A stretch of DNA of 64,000 nucleotides from Lacticaseibacillus porcinae (GCF_003946305.1 NZ_RHNS01000012.1:1-64000); one strand, 5' to 3'. Positions 1 to 8,552 are shown, counted from the first letter of the stretch. The notes: generated by a model not told the origin, from the sequence alone. A program made the numbers and translations.

Positions 1-25
1 GATGATAACGAAAAAACTAGCCAAA

Positions 26-60
26 CCAAAAAGAGAAAGCTTGATACAGCAACTTTCTCT
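26..60 (-). terminator. Intrinsic terminator (second of a tandem pair)
   Basis: On the minus strand the 8-bp stem AGAGAAAG/CTTTCTCT (32-39 with 53-60) is followed by a T-rich run (TTTTTGGTTTGG). It lies just downstream of another terminator at 74-109 and would end the same minus-strand transcript. Confidence 0.65.
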
Positions 61-73
61 TGACTAGTGGTAG

Positions 74-109
74 AAAAGCCCACGAAACAGTTTCCCATTT
101 CGTGGGCTT
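74..109 (-). terminator. Intrinsic terminator of the structured RNA
   Basis: An 11-bp perfect stem (AGCCCACGAAA at 77-87 with TTTCGTGGGCT at 98-108) is followed on the minus strand by TTTTCT. It marks the 3' end of the transcript that starts near 461. Confidence 0.7.
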
Positions 110-461
110 CTGGCTTTAACGCCAACATTATCCAATTACGTCAGTGCAGTTACTAACAGTGTTACCAAGTGACGGCTCTGCGTAACTTTGGGGGATTGGC
201 CCAAAACCACTTTAAGGACTACTCAACTCTGCATTGCCTTTCGTCCACAGGCGCCACCTGCATCCCATGTCACCATGGGGAAATCGATCCGGTGTGATCT
301 AACTGAACCCGACTGGGCCCTTAGGTGCCGGCACTTTTGAAGCTAGAGATCCAACGGCCTAAGCCGCTGCGGATCAGTCTCACTCAGTTTGCGAGGAACT
401 GCCCCTCGTTGCGAAGTACTACTGACGACCTGCGCTAAGCCGCCCCTTCCTCCTTGAATTC
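75..461 (-). ncRNA. Structured RNA of unknown family, about 385 nt
   Basis: No plausible ORF lies here. A good sigma-A promoter (468-496) fires into the interval, which ends in two tandem terminators. In between are compact hairpins: a 26-nt one near 349-374 (ATCC...GGAT enclosing AACGGC/GCCGCT), a perfect 6-bp stem CCCATG-TCAC-CATGGG near 264-279, CAGG/CCTG around 248-260, and GCGAGG/CCTCGT near 391-409. I looked for hallmark motifs of tmRNA, RNase P RNA, SRP RNA, T-box leaders and the common riboswitches and found none. It could be a free-standing sRNA or the leader of a gene beyond the window edge. The ends are inferred from promoter and terminator only. Confidence 0.5.
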
Positions 462-467
462 GCCATT

Positions 468-496
468 ATCATATCACGTGTGATCACCCGTGACAA
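468..496 (-). promoter_or_regulatory. Sigma-A promoter for the structured RNA
   Basis: Minus strand: -35 TTGTCA (491-496), 17-bp spacer, -10 TATGAT (468-473). The predicted start is near 461. This is one of the best promoter matches in the window. Confidence 0.65.
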
Positions 497-547
497 GACT
501 AAAGGCTATAAACGTTTTTCATAATAATCGTGCATGATACATTACTT

Positions 548-576
548 GGCGATTCGCATTGCTTCATCGCCTTTTT
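548..576 (+). terminator. Weak plus-strand terminator-like hairpin
   Basis: GGCGAT (548-553) pairs with ATCGCC (566-571) and is followed on the plus strand by TTTTT. No plus-strand gene upstream is visible, so it may be incidental. Confidence 0.3.
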
Positions 577-580
577 AGAC

Positions 581-611
581 AAAAATAGTCGAGACCATAT
601 GATCTCGACTA
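581..611 (-). terminator. trxB terminator
   Basis: The 9-bp stem TAGTCGAGA/TCTCGACTA (586-594 with 603-611) is followed on the minus strand by TTTTTG. It sits 8 bp beyond the trxB stop codon. Confidence 0.75.
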
Positions 612-618
612 CTTTCAA

Positions 619-1566
619 TTAAGCTTGCACTTTTAAGTCAGCGTCTTGCAACGTTTGAATATAATCAAACACACTTTGACCGGCTTGGCCGCCGTCACCA
701 ACCGCAGTGGTGATTTGACGGAGCTTCTTGGCCCGGACATCCCCGATGGCAAAGATGCCAGGAACGCGAGTGGCCATGGTTTCATCAGTTGGGATCCAGC
801 CGTTTTCATCTAAGATGTCAACGTCTTTGAAAGAATCCGTCAATGGCATGATGCCGACATAGATGAACACACCAGAAGCTGGGATCACGTGAGATTCGCC
901 GGTCACCTTATCGGTGTAACGCACGCCGGTGACTTTGTTGTCATCGCCGAGGATCTCTTCCGTGTTGGCATTCCACACGAAGCTGATCTTGTCATTGGCA
1001 AACGCACGGTCTTGCAAAATCTTTTGCGCACGTAAGGAATCGCGACGATGCACGATCGTTACATGGCTGGCCAACCCTGCCAAGTAAGTGCCTTCTTCAA
1101 TGGCAGAATCGCCGCCGCCGATGACAACGACTTCACGATTCTTGAAAAAGGCGCCATCACATACGGCACAGTACGATACACCGCGGCCAGAGAATTCTTC
1201 TTCGCCAGGGATCCCCAGCTTGCGGTGTTCAGCGCCGGTGGCAATGATCACTGCTTTGGCGGTGTATGTGCCGTCGTCGGTTTCAACAATTTTGGTGTCG
1301 CCATCAGTTTTTAAGCTGGTGACATTGCCATAAGCGTATTCGGCACCGAATTGAGTGGCGCCATCATACATTTGTTGCCCGAGGTCTGGGCCTAACACCG
1401 ACTTGAAGCCGGGGTAGTTTTCGATGGCGGCGGTGTTGTTCATTTGACCGCCATAGATCCCGCGATCTAACATCAACACACTTAAATTGGCACGTGATGC
1501 GTAAAGGCCTGCCGTCATCCCACCAGGGCCGGCACCGATCACGATCACATCATAAGATTTCGCCAT
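619..1566 (-). CDS. trxB: Thioredoxin reductase
   Basis: A flavoprotein of 315 aa that transfers electrons from NADPH to thioredoxin in the cytoplasm. The N-terminal FAD-binding GAGPGG lies near residues 11-16. The redox-active CAVC motif is near 133-136 inside the NADPH domain, followed by the NADPH-binding GGGDSA near 150. The C-terminal FAD motif (GIFAIGDVR) is near 268. The length is normal for the low-molecular-weight family. A GGAGGT ribosome site lies 8 nt before the ATG. It is the last gene of the hprK-lgt-gpsA-trxB string, 66 bp after gpsA, and is closed by the terminator at 581-611. This order is common in lactobacilli. Confidence 0.97.
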   Translation of the reverse strand: MAKSYDVIVIGAGPGGMTAGLYASRANLSVLMLDRGIYGGQMNNTAAIENYPGFKSVLGPDLGQQMYDGATQFGAEYAYGNVTSLKTDGDTKIVETDDGTYTAKAVIIATGAEHRKLGIPGEEEFSGRGVSYCAVCDGAFFKNREVVVIGGGDSAIEEGTYLAGLASHVTIVHRRDSLRAQKILQDRAFANDKISFVWNANTEEILGDDNKVTGVRYTDKVTGESHVIPASGVFIYVGIMPLTDSFKDVDILDENGWIPTDETMATRVPGIFAIGDVRAKKLRQITTAVGDGGQAGQSVFDYIQTLQDADLKVQA

Positions 1567-1632
1567 AATGTCTTACCTCCGCTTTCTTTTCGTAAGCTAA
1601 TTGTAACGCACGCAATTGATTAAATCAACTAC

Positions 1633-2664
1633 TTACTTTTCAATATGAAAATCAAATTCTGGCTTGCCGGCACGCTTCATCAAATCAGCAATCACTTCTT
1701 TGATCGGCGCGTCTTCATACAATACCTGATAAATCGCAGAAGAAATCGGCATTTCCACGCCTAAGTCACCGGCTAATTCATGGACCACTTTGGCAGTGGA
1801 GTAACCTTCAACCACCATGCCCATGTTATCGAGCACTTCTTGAACCGTTTGGCCTTGGCCTAAGCCGTTACCGGCGCGCCAGTTACGTGAATGCACTGAA
1901 GTACAAGTGACGATCAAGTCGCCAACCCCAGATAACCCGATGAACGTCATCGGATCAGCGCCAAGCTTGACCCCTAACCGCGTGATTTCCGCTAAGCCGC
2001 GGGTCATCAACGCCGCTTTGGTGTTGTCGCCGTAACCTAAGCCGTGCAAGGCACCAGCACCGATAGCGATAACGTTTTTCAACGCCGCACCGAGTTCCAC
2101 GCCGATGACATCTTGGTTAGTGTACAAACGGAAATAGTCATTCATGAATAACTTTTGAATCGCAGTGGCTGCCGCTAAGCTTTTAGAAGCTGCGGCTAAC
2201 GTCGTGATGTCTTTGGCGGCCACGTCTTCTGCATGACTTGGGCCAGAGATCACGACGATGCCGGAGTGCAAGCTGTCAGGCAAGACGCTTTCCAACACTT
2301 GAGAAACTCGTTCTTTGGTCCCGCGTTCCAAACCTTTGGCGGCATGGGCGATGATCGGTTTTGAACCACTGGCCTCAAGTAATGGTTTCACTTGTTCGGC
2401 GACAGAACGTACCGCGTTAGTTGGCACCACGAATAAGATCACATCCGCATTGTCGACTGCTTCTTTCAAGTCTGCAGTCGCATGCAACGCTTCGTGGAAC
2501 TTGAAGTCGCCTAAATAATGGGCGTTGGTGTGTTGGTCATTGATTTCTGGAATTTGCTTTGGATCATGGGTCCACAATGCAACGTCATGACCATTTTCCA
2601 CCAACAAGTTTGCTAAAACGGAGCCCCAAGAACCGGCACCGAGTACTGCAATTTTTTTAACCAA
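1633..2664 (-). CDS. gpsA: Glycerol-3-phosphate dehydrogenase [NAD(P)+]
   Basis: It reduces dihydroxyacetone phosphate to sn-glycerol-3-phosphate for phospholipid and teichoic-acid synthesis. The 343-aa protein opens with a Rossmann GAGSWG motif (residues 8-13). It carries the family segments around HAAKGLE (near 110) and [15 protein letters not shown] (near 190), where the lysine is the conserved catalytic one. The start is a TTG, chosen because AAGGAG lies 10 nt upstream and the Rossmann strand begins immediately after it. The gene follows lgt after 14 bp, so the two are probably one transcript. Confidence 0.95.
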   Translation of the reverse strand: MVKKIAVLGAGSWGSVLANLLVENGHDVALWTHDPKQIPEINDQHTNAHYLGDFKFHEALHATADLKEAVDNADVILFVVPTNAVRSVAEQVKPLLEASGSKPIIAHAAKGLERGTKERVSQVLESVLPDSLHSGIVVISGPSHAEDVAAKDITTLAAASKSLAAATAIQKLFMNDYFRLYTNQDVIGVELGAALKNVIAIGAGALHGLGYGDNTKAALMTRGLAEITRLGVKLGADPMTFIGLSGVGDLIVTCTSVHSRNWRAGNGLGQGQTVQEVLDNMGMVVEGYSTAKVVHELAGDLGVEMPISSAIYQVLYEDAPIKEVIADLMKRAGKPEFDFHIEK

Positions 2665-2678
2665 GAATCTATTTCTCC

Positions 2679-3506
2679 TTATTGATTGACCTTTGCTAAC
2701 GGGTCACCATCTAAATACCACGCGATATCTTGTCGACGGCGATAGATCCACAAGCCCAGCGCCACCACGAATAACACAATGGACAACGCTTGGGAGATCC
2801 GCAACCCTGGGATCAAATATAAACTGTCGGTGCGCATGCCTTCGACGAAGAAGCGCCCGAACGCATACCACATCACGTAACTCAAGAAGATCTCGCCTTG
2901 CTTGAACCACCCTTTGTGATGACGAATGCTCATGATCAAAATGAATCCGACGAGATTCCACATCGATTCATATAAAAAAGTCGGTTGCCGATAAGCGCCT
3001 GAGATATTCATTTGTTGAATGATGAATTCAGGCAAGTGTAACCCGCGCAAGTAAGTGAGCGTGGTTTTCGCACCGAAAGCCTCTTGATTCATGAAGTTGC
3101 CCCAACGACCGATGGCTTGGGCGATCATCACAGTGGGTGCCGCAATATCGAGCACGAGCCAAGCAGGCAACCACTTCACGCGACAATAAACCAAAAAGAC
3201 GATCACTGAAGCAATCAACGCCCCATAAATCGCGATGCCACCATGCCAAATGGCGATGATCTCGCTCGGGTGTTGCGAGTAATAAGGCCACTCAAAGGCG
3301 ACATAGTAAGTCCGCGCGCCGATCAACGCAAACGGTAGCGCCCATAACACCAAATTTAAAATGTGATCATCAGAGATCCCGCGACGAACAGCTTCTTTCA
3401 TCGCTAACCAAACAGCTAACAAGACCCCGCAGGCGATGATCACGCCATACCAGTGGATCTCAAGGCCGCCGAGTTGTAATGCGATCGGATTTAACGCAGC
3501 AAACAT
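2679..3506 (-). CDS. lgt: Prolipoprotein diacylglyceryl transferase
   Basis: A polytopic membrane enzyme (275 aa) that moves diacylglycerol from phosphatidylglycerol to the lipobox cysteine of prelipoproteins. This window encodes several such proteins (two PstS, the PplA-like protein, the 38146 lipoprotein). The Lgt signature [14 protein letters not shown] lies near residues 131-144 and the HGGIAIYG motif near 95. I place the start at the ATG at 3506 because AGAGGAG precedes it by about 7 nt; the reading frame is open for 21 more codons upstream without a ribosome site. It is separated from hprK by the palindromic element at 3632-3851, so it may have its own promoter. Confidence 0.95.
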   Translation of the reverse strand: MFAALNPIALQLGGLEIHWYGVIIACGVLLAVWLAMKEAVRRGISDDHILNLVLWALPFALIGARTYYVAFEWPYYSQHPSEIIAIWHGGIAIYGALIASVIVFLVYCRVKWLPAWLVLDIAAPTVMIAQAIGRWGNFMNQEAFGAKTTLTYLRGLHLPEFIIQQMNISGAYRQPTFLYESMWNLVGFILIMSIRHHKGWFKQGEIFLSYVMWYAFGRFFVEGMRTDSLYLIPGLRISQALSIVLFVVALGLWIYRRRQDIAWYLDGDPLAKVNQ

Positions 3507-3631
3507 TGGCAAACTCCTCTTATTCACGAATTGAATTGTGCTTTTATAGTCTATCACACCTAAGCGCATTTGCCGACAGTCCTAAGGCTGATGACACATT
3601 GCCATAGGTAAAAGGTCAGTATCTGGGCTGA

Positions 3632-3851
3632 GAAAAAGGCGTCACTCCGGTGAACTGGACCAGTTGCCGTGCGGCCGACTGCAGAAATCGGCAAAAACCG
3701 CCGATGTTCTTTCGTCTAAATTTTGAACCGAAGAGGATCACTTCGTTTCAAAATTTGCCGGTGAAATCTGCGCATGCCGCCAAAAAGCGGCGTCATACTT
3801 GATTTCACTGCCACAGGCAATGGTCCAGTTCACCTCCGCGACGCCTTTTTC
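3632..3851. repeat. Family A palindromic intergenic element (copy A1)
   Basis: A 220-bp imperfect palindrome between hprK and lgt. Its outer arms are GAAAAAGGCGTC and GACGCCTTTTTC, so it also looks like a bidirectional terminator. The next arms are GTGAACTGGACC and GGTCCAGTTCAC. Inside lie three hairpins: GCCGA...CGGC, AAATTTTGAA...TTCAAAATTT and GTGAAATC...GATTTCAC. The rest of the 3507-3929 gap shows nothing else recognisable. Confidence 0.85.
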
Positions 3852-3929
3852 TTTCCGGACATAATCCTTCAACTCGCGATCACAAATAAAAGAGAACATC
3901 ACCGCATATGGTCATGTTCTCGGAATTGC

Positions 3930-4865
3930 TTATTCTTCTGAGTTCGATTGAATCAAACTGTTCAAGTTCGCTTCAAAAGTCTTCGTCGCATCATAGCCCA
4001 TGGACTTCGCACGGAAGTTCATCGCCGCCACTTCAATGATGGAAGCCAAGTTACGCCCAACTTTAACTGGGATGGAGATCTTTGGTACGGCGACGTCAAA
4101 GATCTGTTGTGATTGTTCGCCGGAACCTAAGCGATCAAATTGCTTATCTGGCGACCATGCTTCCAAATGCACGATCAAATCGATACTAGTGCGTTCACGT
4201 ACGGCACCGACCCCAAACAAGTTCATCACATCCACGATCCCTAACCCACGAATTTCAAGCAAGTGAGATAAGATCTTCGGTGCTTCCCCAACGATGGTTT
4301 GTTCATCTTGTTGATAAACATCGACGCGATCATCCGCAATCAAACGGTGGCCACGTTGAATCAATTCAAGCGCCGTTTCGGATTTCCCGACACCAGAGTC
4401 CCCAGTGATCAAGACCCCTAAGCCGTAAATATCAGTCAACACGCCATGCATACTGCGACGTTCCGCTAAGCGACCATCGAGGTAATCAGTGATCAAACTT
4501 GATAAACGCGTGGTCGGCAACTTCGACGTCAACACTGGGATATGAGCAGCTTGAGCAGCGGTGACCATTTCTTTTAATGGCGCCATGCCGCGCGATACGA
4601 TAAATGCAGGCGTGTCGTCAGCACACATCCGCTTGAGGATAGTGAGGCGTTCTTCGCTGGACATGTTGCCTGCGAAGGCATTTTCTGTGCGGCCAAAAAG
4701 CTGTAGCCGTTCATGGGGATAATAATTGAAGTACCCGGTCAACTCAAGGCCTGGCCGTGAAATATCACTGACCACGACTTTGCGATCTTTAAGGTCTTCT
4801 TCTCCGCTAAAAACGTCTAACTTTGTGTCTGCGACTAACTGTGCGACGGTTACGCTATCTGCCAT
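3930..4865 (-). CDS. hprK: HPr kinase/phosphorylase
   Basis: A bifunctional enzyme (311 aa) that phosphorylates HPr on Ser46 and removes that phosphate. It is the sensor of CcpA-dependent carbon catabolite repression in Firmicutes. The Walker A segment GDSGVGKSETALELIQRGH lies near residues 155-173, followed by the acidic LIADDRV segment; the C-terminal HPrK signature (RGLGIVDVMNLFGVGAVR) is near 206-223. The open frame runs 50 codons further upstream. I chose the ATG at 4865 because of an adjacent AGGTGGAG site and the usual family length. A terminator (4962-4992) separates it from the preceding YvlD-like gene, and a promoter-like sequence lies at 4897-4925. Confidence 0.95.
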   Translation of the reverse strand: MADSVTVAQLVADTKLDVFSGEEDLKDRKVVVSDISRPGLELTGYFNYYPHERLQLFGRTENAFAGNMSSEERLTILKRMCADDTPAFIVSRGMAPLKEMVTAAQAAHIPVLTSKLPTTRLSSLITDYLDGRLAERRSMHGVLTDIYGLGVLITGDSGVGKSETALELIQRGHRLIADDRVDVYQQDEQTIVGEAPKILSHLLEIRGLGIVDVMNLFGVGAVRERTSIDLIVHLEAWSPDKQFDRLGSGEQSQQIFDVAVPKISIPVKVGRNLASIIEVAAMNFRAKSMGYDATKTFEANLNSLIQSNSEE

Positions 4866-4896
4866 CGGCTCCACCTGTCCTTCCATAGTTACTTTA

Positions 4897-4925
4897 ATTC
4901 TATCATCTAACTGCCGATCTGAACA
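4897..4925 (-). promoter_or_regulatory. Candidate hprK promoter
   Basis: Minus strand: TGTTCA (4920-4925), 17-bp spacer, TAGAAT (4897-4902), placed between the upstream terminator and the hprK start. The -35 match is modest. Confidence 0.4.
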
Positions 4926-4961
4926 GGGTTTGCTGGTAACCGGTTTCAGATTGTCACTTAC

Positions 4962-4992
4962 AAAAAAGCCCAACCGCAAGCGGTCAGGCTTT
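4962..4992 (-). terminator. Terminator after the YvlD-like gene
   Basis: Minus strand: AAGCCTGACCG and CGGTTGGGCTT pair with one mismatch around a CTTG loop and are followed by TTTTTTG. It starts 4 bp beyond the stop codon of the gene ending at 4996. Confidence 0.75.
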
Positions 4993-4995
4993 AAA

Positions 4996-5334
4996 TTAAT
5001 ACTCGTGATTGTCAAACAAAGTGTTCACGATACTGATGACGATCGCCAATAACATCATCGCCCCAAAGCCTGAGAAGCTGATTCCTGCGACGAACACGGT
5101 CATCAACTTCAACATGAAGCCGTTGATCACCAGGAAGAACAGTCCAAAGGTCAACAGTGTCAGTGGAAAGGAGAAGAACTTGATCACCGGCTTCACCAAC
5201 CCGTTCAACACGCCGAGCACCAAGGCCCCGATCAACGCAGTGCCCCAGCTTGCGATAAACAACTGCGTCGGGAAGAACTGCGCGTAGACGATAAACACAA
5301 CTGTCGTCAGTAATACTTTACGAAAGAAACTCAC
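4996..5334 (-). CDS. Phage-holin-superfamily membrane protein, YvlD-like
   Basis: A 112-aa integral membrane protein with about four hydrophobic segments and charged residues only at the tips. It resembles the PF04020 family (B. subtilis YvlD). I take the GTG at 5334 as start: GGAG lies 9 nt upstream, and the upstream gene's TAG overlaps it (TAGTG), which implies translational coupling. A TTG at 5349 is in frame but has no ribosome site. The gene closes the liaX-like / small membrane protein / yvlD operon, whose family members belong to envelope-stress regulons in other Firmicutes. Molecular function is unknown. Confidence 0.8.
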   Translation of the reverse strand: MSFFRKVLLTTVVFIVYAQFFPTQLFIASWGTALIGALVLGVLNGLVKPVIKFFSFPLTLLTFGLFFLVINGFMLKLMTVFVAGISFSGFGAMMLLAIVISIVNTLFDNHEY

Positions 5335-5621
5335 TAGAAATCGCTCCAATCATCATCATGGTGGGATGTTTGCTTTTCTTCATGAACGTTTTGAGCGTTT
5401 TTGCGTTCATGTAAGCCGTCTTGCCAATCGGTGCGCTGGTGGCGTTGACGATGGTAGTGATAGTGGTTGTGGTGATCTGAGCGACCAACGAGCCACCAAA
5501 TCAACAACCCGATCACGATCGGCCAAAACAAAATGTGCAACAACCCGAACACCAGCCCGATGACGCAAAGCATCACGACTCCGATGATAATTAAGAAAAT
5601 GGGAATCAACAAGAAAGGCAT
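5334..5621 (-). CDS. Small membrane protein with His/charged tail
   Basis: A 95-aa protein. Residues 1-47 form two strongly hydrophobic helices. The tail is rich in His, Arg, Asp and Gln (HHNHYHYHRQRHQR near 50-63) and ends in an acidic DDDWSDF. AAGGAG lies 7 nt before the ATG. It is cotranscribed with the LiaX-like gene upstream (20-bp gap) and overlaps the YvlD-like gene downstream. By position it matches the PspC/LiaF-type member of such operons, but I see no clear PspC domain. The His-rich tail could bind metal; that is a guess from composition. Confidence 0.75.
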   Translation of the reverse strand: MPFLLIPIFLIIIGVVMLCVIGLVFGLLHILFWPIVIGLLIWWLVGRSDHHNHYHYHRQRHQRTDWQDGLHERKNAQNVHEEKQTSHHDDDWSDF

Positions 5622-5641
5622 AGGCGTTCTCCTTACAAAAT

Positions 5642-7108
5642 TTAGGCGTTATCCGTATCTTTTAATTGGATGTTGCCGCTAGTGGTGGTGATTTCAACAT
5701 GACCAACACCAGTCCCTGGGCGATCCAACGTTAAATGTTTGGTGTTAGGTCCAGTATCTTGGTTGGACAAGCGACTCTTGACCAAACCAAAACGTGTTTT
5801 GACATCACCAGACAAAGCAACACTTTGCGGTGCAGCAAGTTTAACATTACCGTTGACCGAGCTTGCCGTCAACTCTTCGAAATCATGATCTAAGGTCAAC
5901 CGCACGGTACCGTTGACGGTTTGCAAGTTTGCTTTCTTTGGTGTGGTGTGCAACTTGATGTCACCATTGACCGTTTCAAACATCAAATCGTGAATGTCGC
6001 CACCGTTGACTTTCAACGAGCCGTTAACGCCTTGTGTTTCCAGCATCGTGGCAGTTAAGTTGGCGAAGCTCAAGTCGCCGTTCGCGTTTTTGACGTAGAA
6101 GTCTTTGCCTTGGAGATCTTGCATTTGCACGCCACCGTTGAGTAAGCGAACATTGACGTGATCATAAGTGCGACGTGGCAATGAGATGATCAAGTCGGCT
6201 TGAACGCGACGATTTGGCACTTGGAAAACGAAGTGATCATCGTTGACATCGATGTGGCTGCGATCTAGGAACGAATCCAGCGGGGTGGCGCCATCCATTT
6301 TACCAAATAACTTAATGGTGGCATCGACTTGAATATCGTCTTGATCCCAAGGGCGCAAGGTCACATCCCCATTGGCCACTTTCAAGTCTAAGACAGACGC
6401 TTTGGTGTCTGGGTAAGTGAAGGTGTGGTTGAACTTCTCAGTCGCCAACCCTGGCACTTTAACCGTGACATCTTTCCAATCGACGTTGTCTAAGACGTTG
6501 TTCATGGTTTTCTTAAACAAGTTAGAGAATTGGTTGCCAGCAGATTCCATGGTTTTGCCTAAGTCATTCAAGGCATCCTTTGCTTGATCTTGCCAGTCAT
6601 CTGGTAAGACTTTGTCGGTAAAATGCTGCTTAGTCAACGCCCGTTTTTGACGGTTGAGGTCAGCCAGTTGGTTTTTATAGGTATCAATTTGAGCAGCGAG
6701 TGCTTCGCGTTGGGCTTTGAGCTCGTTGTTTTCTTGCTTTAAGTCGCCGCGTTCTTGATATTTGTCTTCCGTTAAAGTGTCCAAGTCTTCCATCGTGTCT
6801 AAGACGATGATCTGCTCATTGTTTGCAGAGATCTTGGCGGCAATAGATTTGTCTTGAGCCGTCGCAGCATCTAAAGAACCGGCGACTTCAGCGATTTGCG
6901 TATTTAAGGCTGATAATTCAGCTTCATTAGGATTTTCAGTGGGTTGTTCAGTTTGCGATGTTTGGTCGTCAGCAGGCTTTTGGGTATCTGCTTGGCGAGT
7001 ATCCACCACGGTTTTGGCTTTGTCGAGATTTTCTAATAAGACCAAAGCTTCTTGGCTGGTGATCACGCCTTGCTTGACCAAATCAAGGATCCGTTCACGT
7101 TCATTCAT
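5642..7108 (-). CDS. LiaX/YvlB-like envelope-stress protein (DUF4097)
   Basis: The 488-aa protein begins with a short helical domain (MNERERILDLVKQGVITSQE) typical of LiaX/YvlB proteins. A long, highly charged coiled coil follows at about 45-170. From about 215 to the end lies a repetitive beta-helix-like region with recurring NG-VNG motifs (ANGDV, NGDL, VNGSL, VNGDI, VNGTV, VNGNV), the DUF4097 adhesin-like fold. In enterococci LiaX senses cell-envelope-active antibiotics and gates the LiaFSR response; the same role here is inferred. It heads a three-gene operon with a GGAGGT site before the ATG. Confidence 0.85.
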   Translation of the reverse strand: MNERERILDLVKQGVITSQEALVLLENLDKAKTVVDTRQADTQKPADDQTSQTEQPTENPNEAELSALNTQIAEVAGSLDAATAQDKSIAAKISANNEQIIVLDTMEDLDTLTEDKYQERGDLKQENNELKAQREALAAQIDTYKNQLADLNRQKRALTKQHFTDKVLPDDWQDQAKDALNDLGKTMESAGNQFSNLFKKTMNNVLDNVDWKDVTVKVPGLATEKFNHTFTYPDTKASVLDLKVANGDVTLRPWDQDDIQVDATIKLFGKMDGATPLDSFLDRSHIDVNDDHFVFQVPNRRVQADLIISLPRRTYDHVNVRLLNGGVQMQDLQGKDFYVKNANGDLSFANLTATMLETQGVNGSLKVNGGDIHDLMFETVNGDIKLHTTPKKANLQTVNGTVRLTLDHDFEELTASSVNGNVKLAAPQSVALSGDVKTRFGLVKSRLSNQDTGPNTKHLTLDRPGTGVGHVEITTTSGNIQLKDTDNA

Positions 7109-7276
7109 GAGATTTACCTCCAGATAATCAACTACGATTGTGCAGGCGCAACAGTTGGCTTGCTTGTGTAACTATAGTATGCCTGCTTCGGGAATTGATT
7201 GCATAGGTCCTAAGGTTGATTTTGCGCTAAGTCAATTGACCACCATTGATTTGGCTTGGAGTCTGAGTCCACTGGT

Positions 7277-7534
7277 GAAAAATTGAGGGCTACGATGATT
7301 TGGCATCACTGCGGTGAATTAGACAAGTTGCCGTGCGGCCGATTTCAGAAATCGGCAAAGTACGCCGATGTTCTTACATCTAGATTTTGAGCCAAAGAAA
7401 AACACTTTGTCTCAAAATCTGCCGGTAAAATCTGCGCGAACCGCCACAAACCGGCGTTTCACTTGATTTTACTACCACAGGCCATTGTCCAATTCACCTC
7501 CGTTTTACCAAATCGTCTTCACCTACAGCTTTTC
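7277..7534. repeat. Family A palindromic intergenic element (copy A2)
   Basis: A 258-bp palindrome in the 580-bp gap between the liaX-like gene and the pst unit. Outer arms GAAAAATTG/CAGCTTTTC are imperfect; GATGATTTGGCA pairs with TACCAAATCGTC, and GTGAATTAGAC with GTCCAATTCAC. The internal hairpins are TAGATTTTGAGCCAAAG...CTTTGTCTCAAAATCTG and GTAAAATC...GATTTTAC. Compared with A1 the stem bases change in pairs. Confidence 0.85.
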
Positions 7535-7608
7535 TGTTTTAAGCACAGGTATCCACGGCGACGTCATCGGAAATTGACGGCTACCTCATCGTTTAGAAGT
7601 CCCACGCA

Positions 7609-7656
7609 CAAAAATAGACCAACGATTGCATACGGCGTCGAGCGCCACAATCGTTG
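7609..7656 (-). terminator. Terminator of the second pstS unit
   Basis: The perfect 9-bp stem CAACGATTG/CAATCGTTG (7620-7628 with 7648-7656) has an inner GGCG/CGCC helix. On the minus strand it is followed by GTCTATTTTTG. It closes the pstS-phoU-small ORF transcript. Confidence 0.75.
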
Positions 7657-7690
7657 ATCCACTTTTATCGTAAGCCGCCGCCGGTAAAAA

Positions 7691-7801
7691 TCAAGTCCGT
7701 TTGCGCCAACGGTTGATTTTTAATTCTGCCGTCCCAGCCATCGCCCAATAAGTCACCAAAGCGACGAGCAATAATGCGGCAATTTTAATCAGTAGTTGCA
7801 T
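7691..7801 (-). CDS. 36-aa single-pass membrane ORF after phoU
   Basis: The ATG at 7801 lies inside the last codons of phoU in another frame, with an excellent ribosome site (GGAGGGGAG, about 9 nt upstream) that is itself part of the phoU coding sequence. The product starts MQLLIKIAALLLVALVTYW, one hydrophobic helix of about 18 residues, and ends in a basic tail (NRWRKRT). It overlaps phoU by 17 nt and lies before the operon terminator at 7609-7656. The design suggests a small membrane peptide coupled to the second phosphate-uptake unit. I do not recognise a family. Expression is inferred from the ribosome site and position. Confidence 0.5.
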   Translation of the reverse strand: MQLLIKIAALLLVALVTYWAMAGTAELKINRWRKRT

Positions 7802-8480
7802 CTGCACTCCCCTCCGCTTGCCGACGATCTTGCTTCCCGAGATTTAATTCCACAATTTTCCCGGTGTGATTGTAAACGATCCATTCGGCAATATTCACCA
7901 CATGATCGCCGATGCGTTCCAACAACCGTGAAACAAATAAGTAACTGGCGATCAGATCCGCGTCAACATCGACGTTTTGCGTAGTGAGTTTGCGTACCGT
8001 GACAAAATCACGATCCACGTCTAAGTCACGTTTGGCAACTTGTTTGGCAAGGTCCACATCGGTTTTCACATAAGCCGTCAAGATCTGTTCCAACATCATT
8101 CGCACCGTGGTACTCATGCGCGTTAACACTGAATCGATATCGGCAATGCGATCGCGACTCGCAGCTTTCGTTTCCCGCGCGATCCCCACGGCGTGATCGC
8201 CGATCCGTTCCAGATCAGTCGAACTTTTCAAAATGCTCATCACAATGCGAAAATCTGAGGCGACCGGTTGTTGTAAGGCAAGGGTTTGAATGATCAGCTT
8301 TTCGAGGTGCAACTCATCATTGTTAATGGTGACATCGCGGTCGATCACCTTTTGGGCGGCATCGAGATCGACTTTCAAAAATGCTTTCGTCGCTAAATCG
8401 ATTTGTTCAGAAACGTTCAGTCCCATATCTTCAAATAAATGATTCAACCGATGCAAATCACGATTTAAAATTTCTGGCAT
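7785..8480 (-). CDS. phoU: PhoU-family phosphate regulator (second copy)
   Basis: A 231-aa protein of two repeated three-helix bundles. Each carries the PhoU metal-site motif: SSTDLERIGDHAVGIA near 86-101 and SRLLERIGDHVVNIAEW near 184-200. PhoU links the PstSCAB transporter to the PhoR kinase and limits phosphate uptake. AAAGGAGG lies 5 nt before the ATG. A terminator-like hairpin (8495-8538) stands between this gene and the upstream pstS, which would give more PstS than PhoU. It is clearly diverged from the other phoU (10028-10705), so this is an old duplication and not an assembly artefact. Confidence 0.93.
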   Translation of the reverse strand: MPEILNRDLHRLNHLFEDMGLNVSEQIDLATKAFLKVDLDAAQKVIDRDVTINNDELHLEKLIIQTLALQQPVASDFRIVMSILKSSTDLERIGDHAVGIARETKAASRDRIADIDSVLTRMSTTVRMMLEQILTAYVKTDVDLAKQVAKRDLDVDRDFVTVRKLTTQNVDVDADLIASYLFVSRLLERIGDHVVNIAEWIVYNHTGKIVELNLGKQDRRQAEGSADATTD

Positions 8481-8494
8481 GTTGGCCTCCTTTC

Positions 8495-8538
8495 AAAAAA
8501 ACCAGCATTCACCGGCAAGTTCGTCGGCAAATGCTGGT
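8495..8538 (-). terminator. Attenuator between pstS and phoU
   Basis: Minus strand: ACCAGCATT (8530-8538 read in reverse) pairs with AATGCTGGT (8501-8509), followed by TTTTTT directly before the phoU ribosome site. Partial termination here would keep the binding protein in excess of the regulator. Confidence 0.65.
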
Positions 8539-8552
8539 GAGATCAGCTCAAA

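Noticed and set aside
75-461. T-box leader or tmRNA
   Set aside because: No T-box core sequence, no tag-peptide reading frame and no tRNA-like end could be found on either strand.
3584-7216. Shared 9-mer GTCCTAAGG upstream of lgt and of the liaX-like gene, as a LiaR-type operator
   Set aside because: Only two occurrences, no consistent inverted repeat, and both lie beside family A copies, so common ancestry of flanks or chance is as likely.
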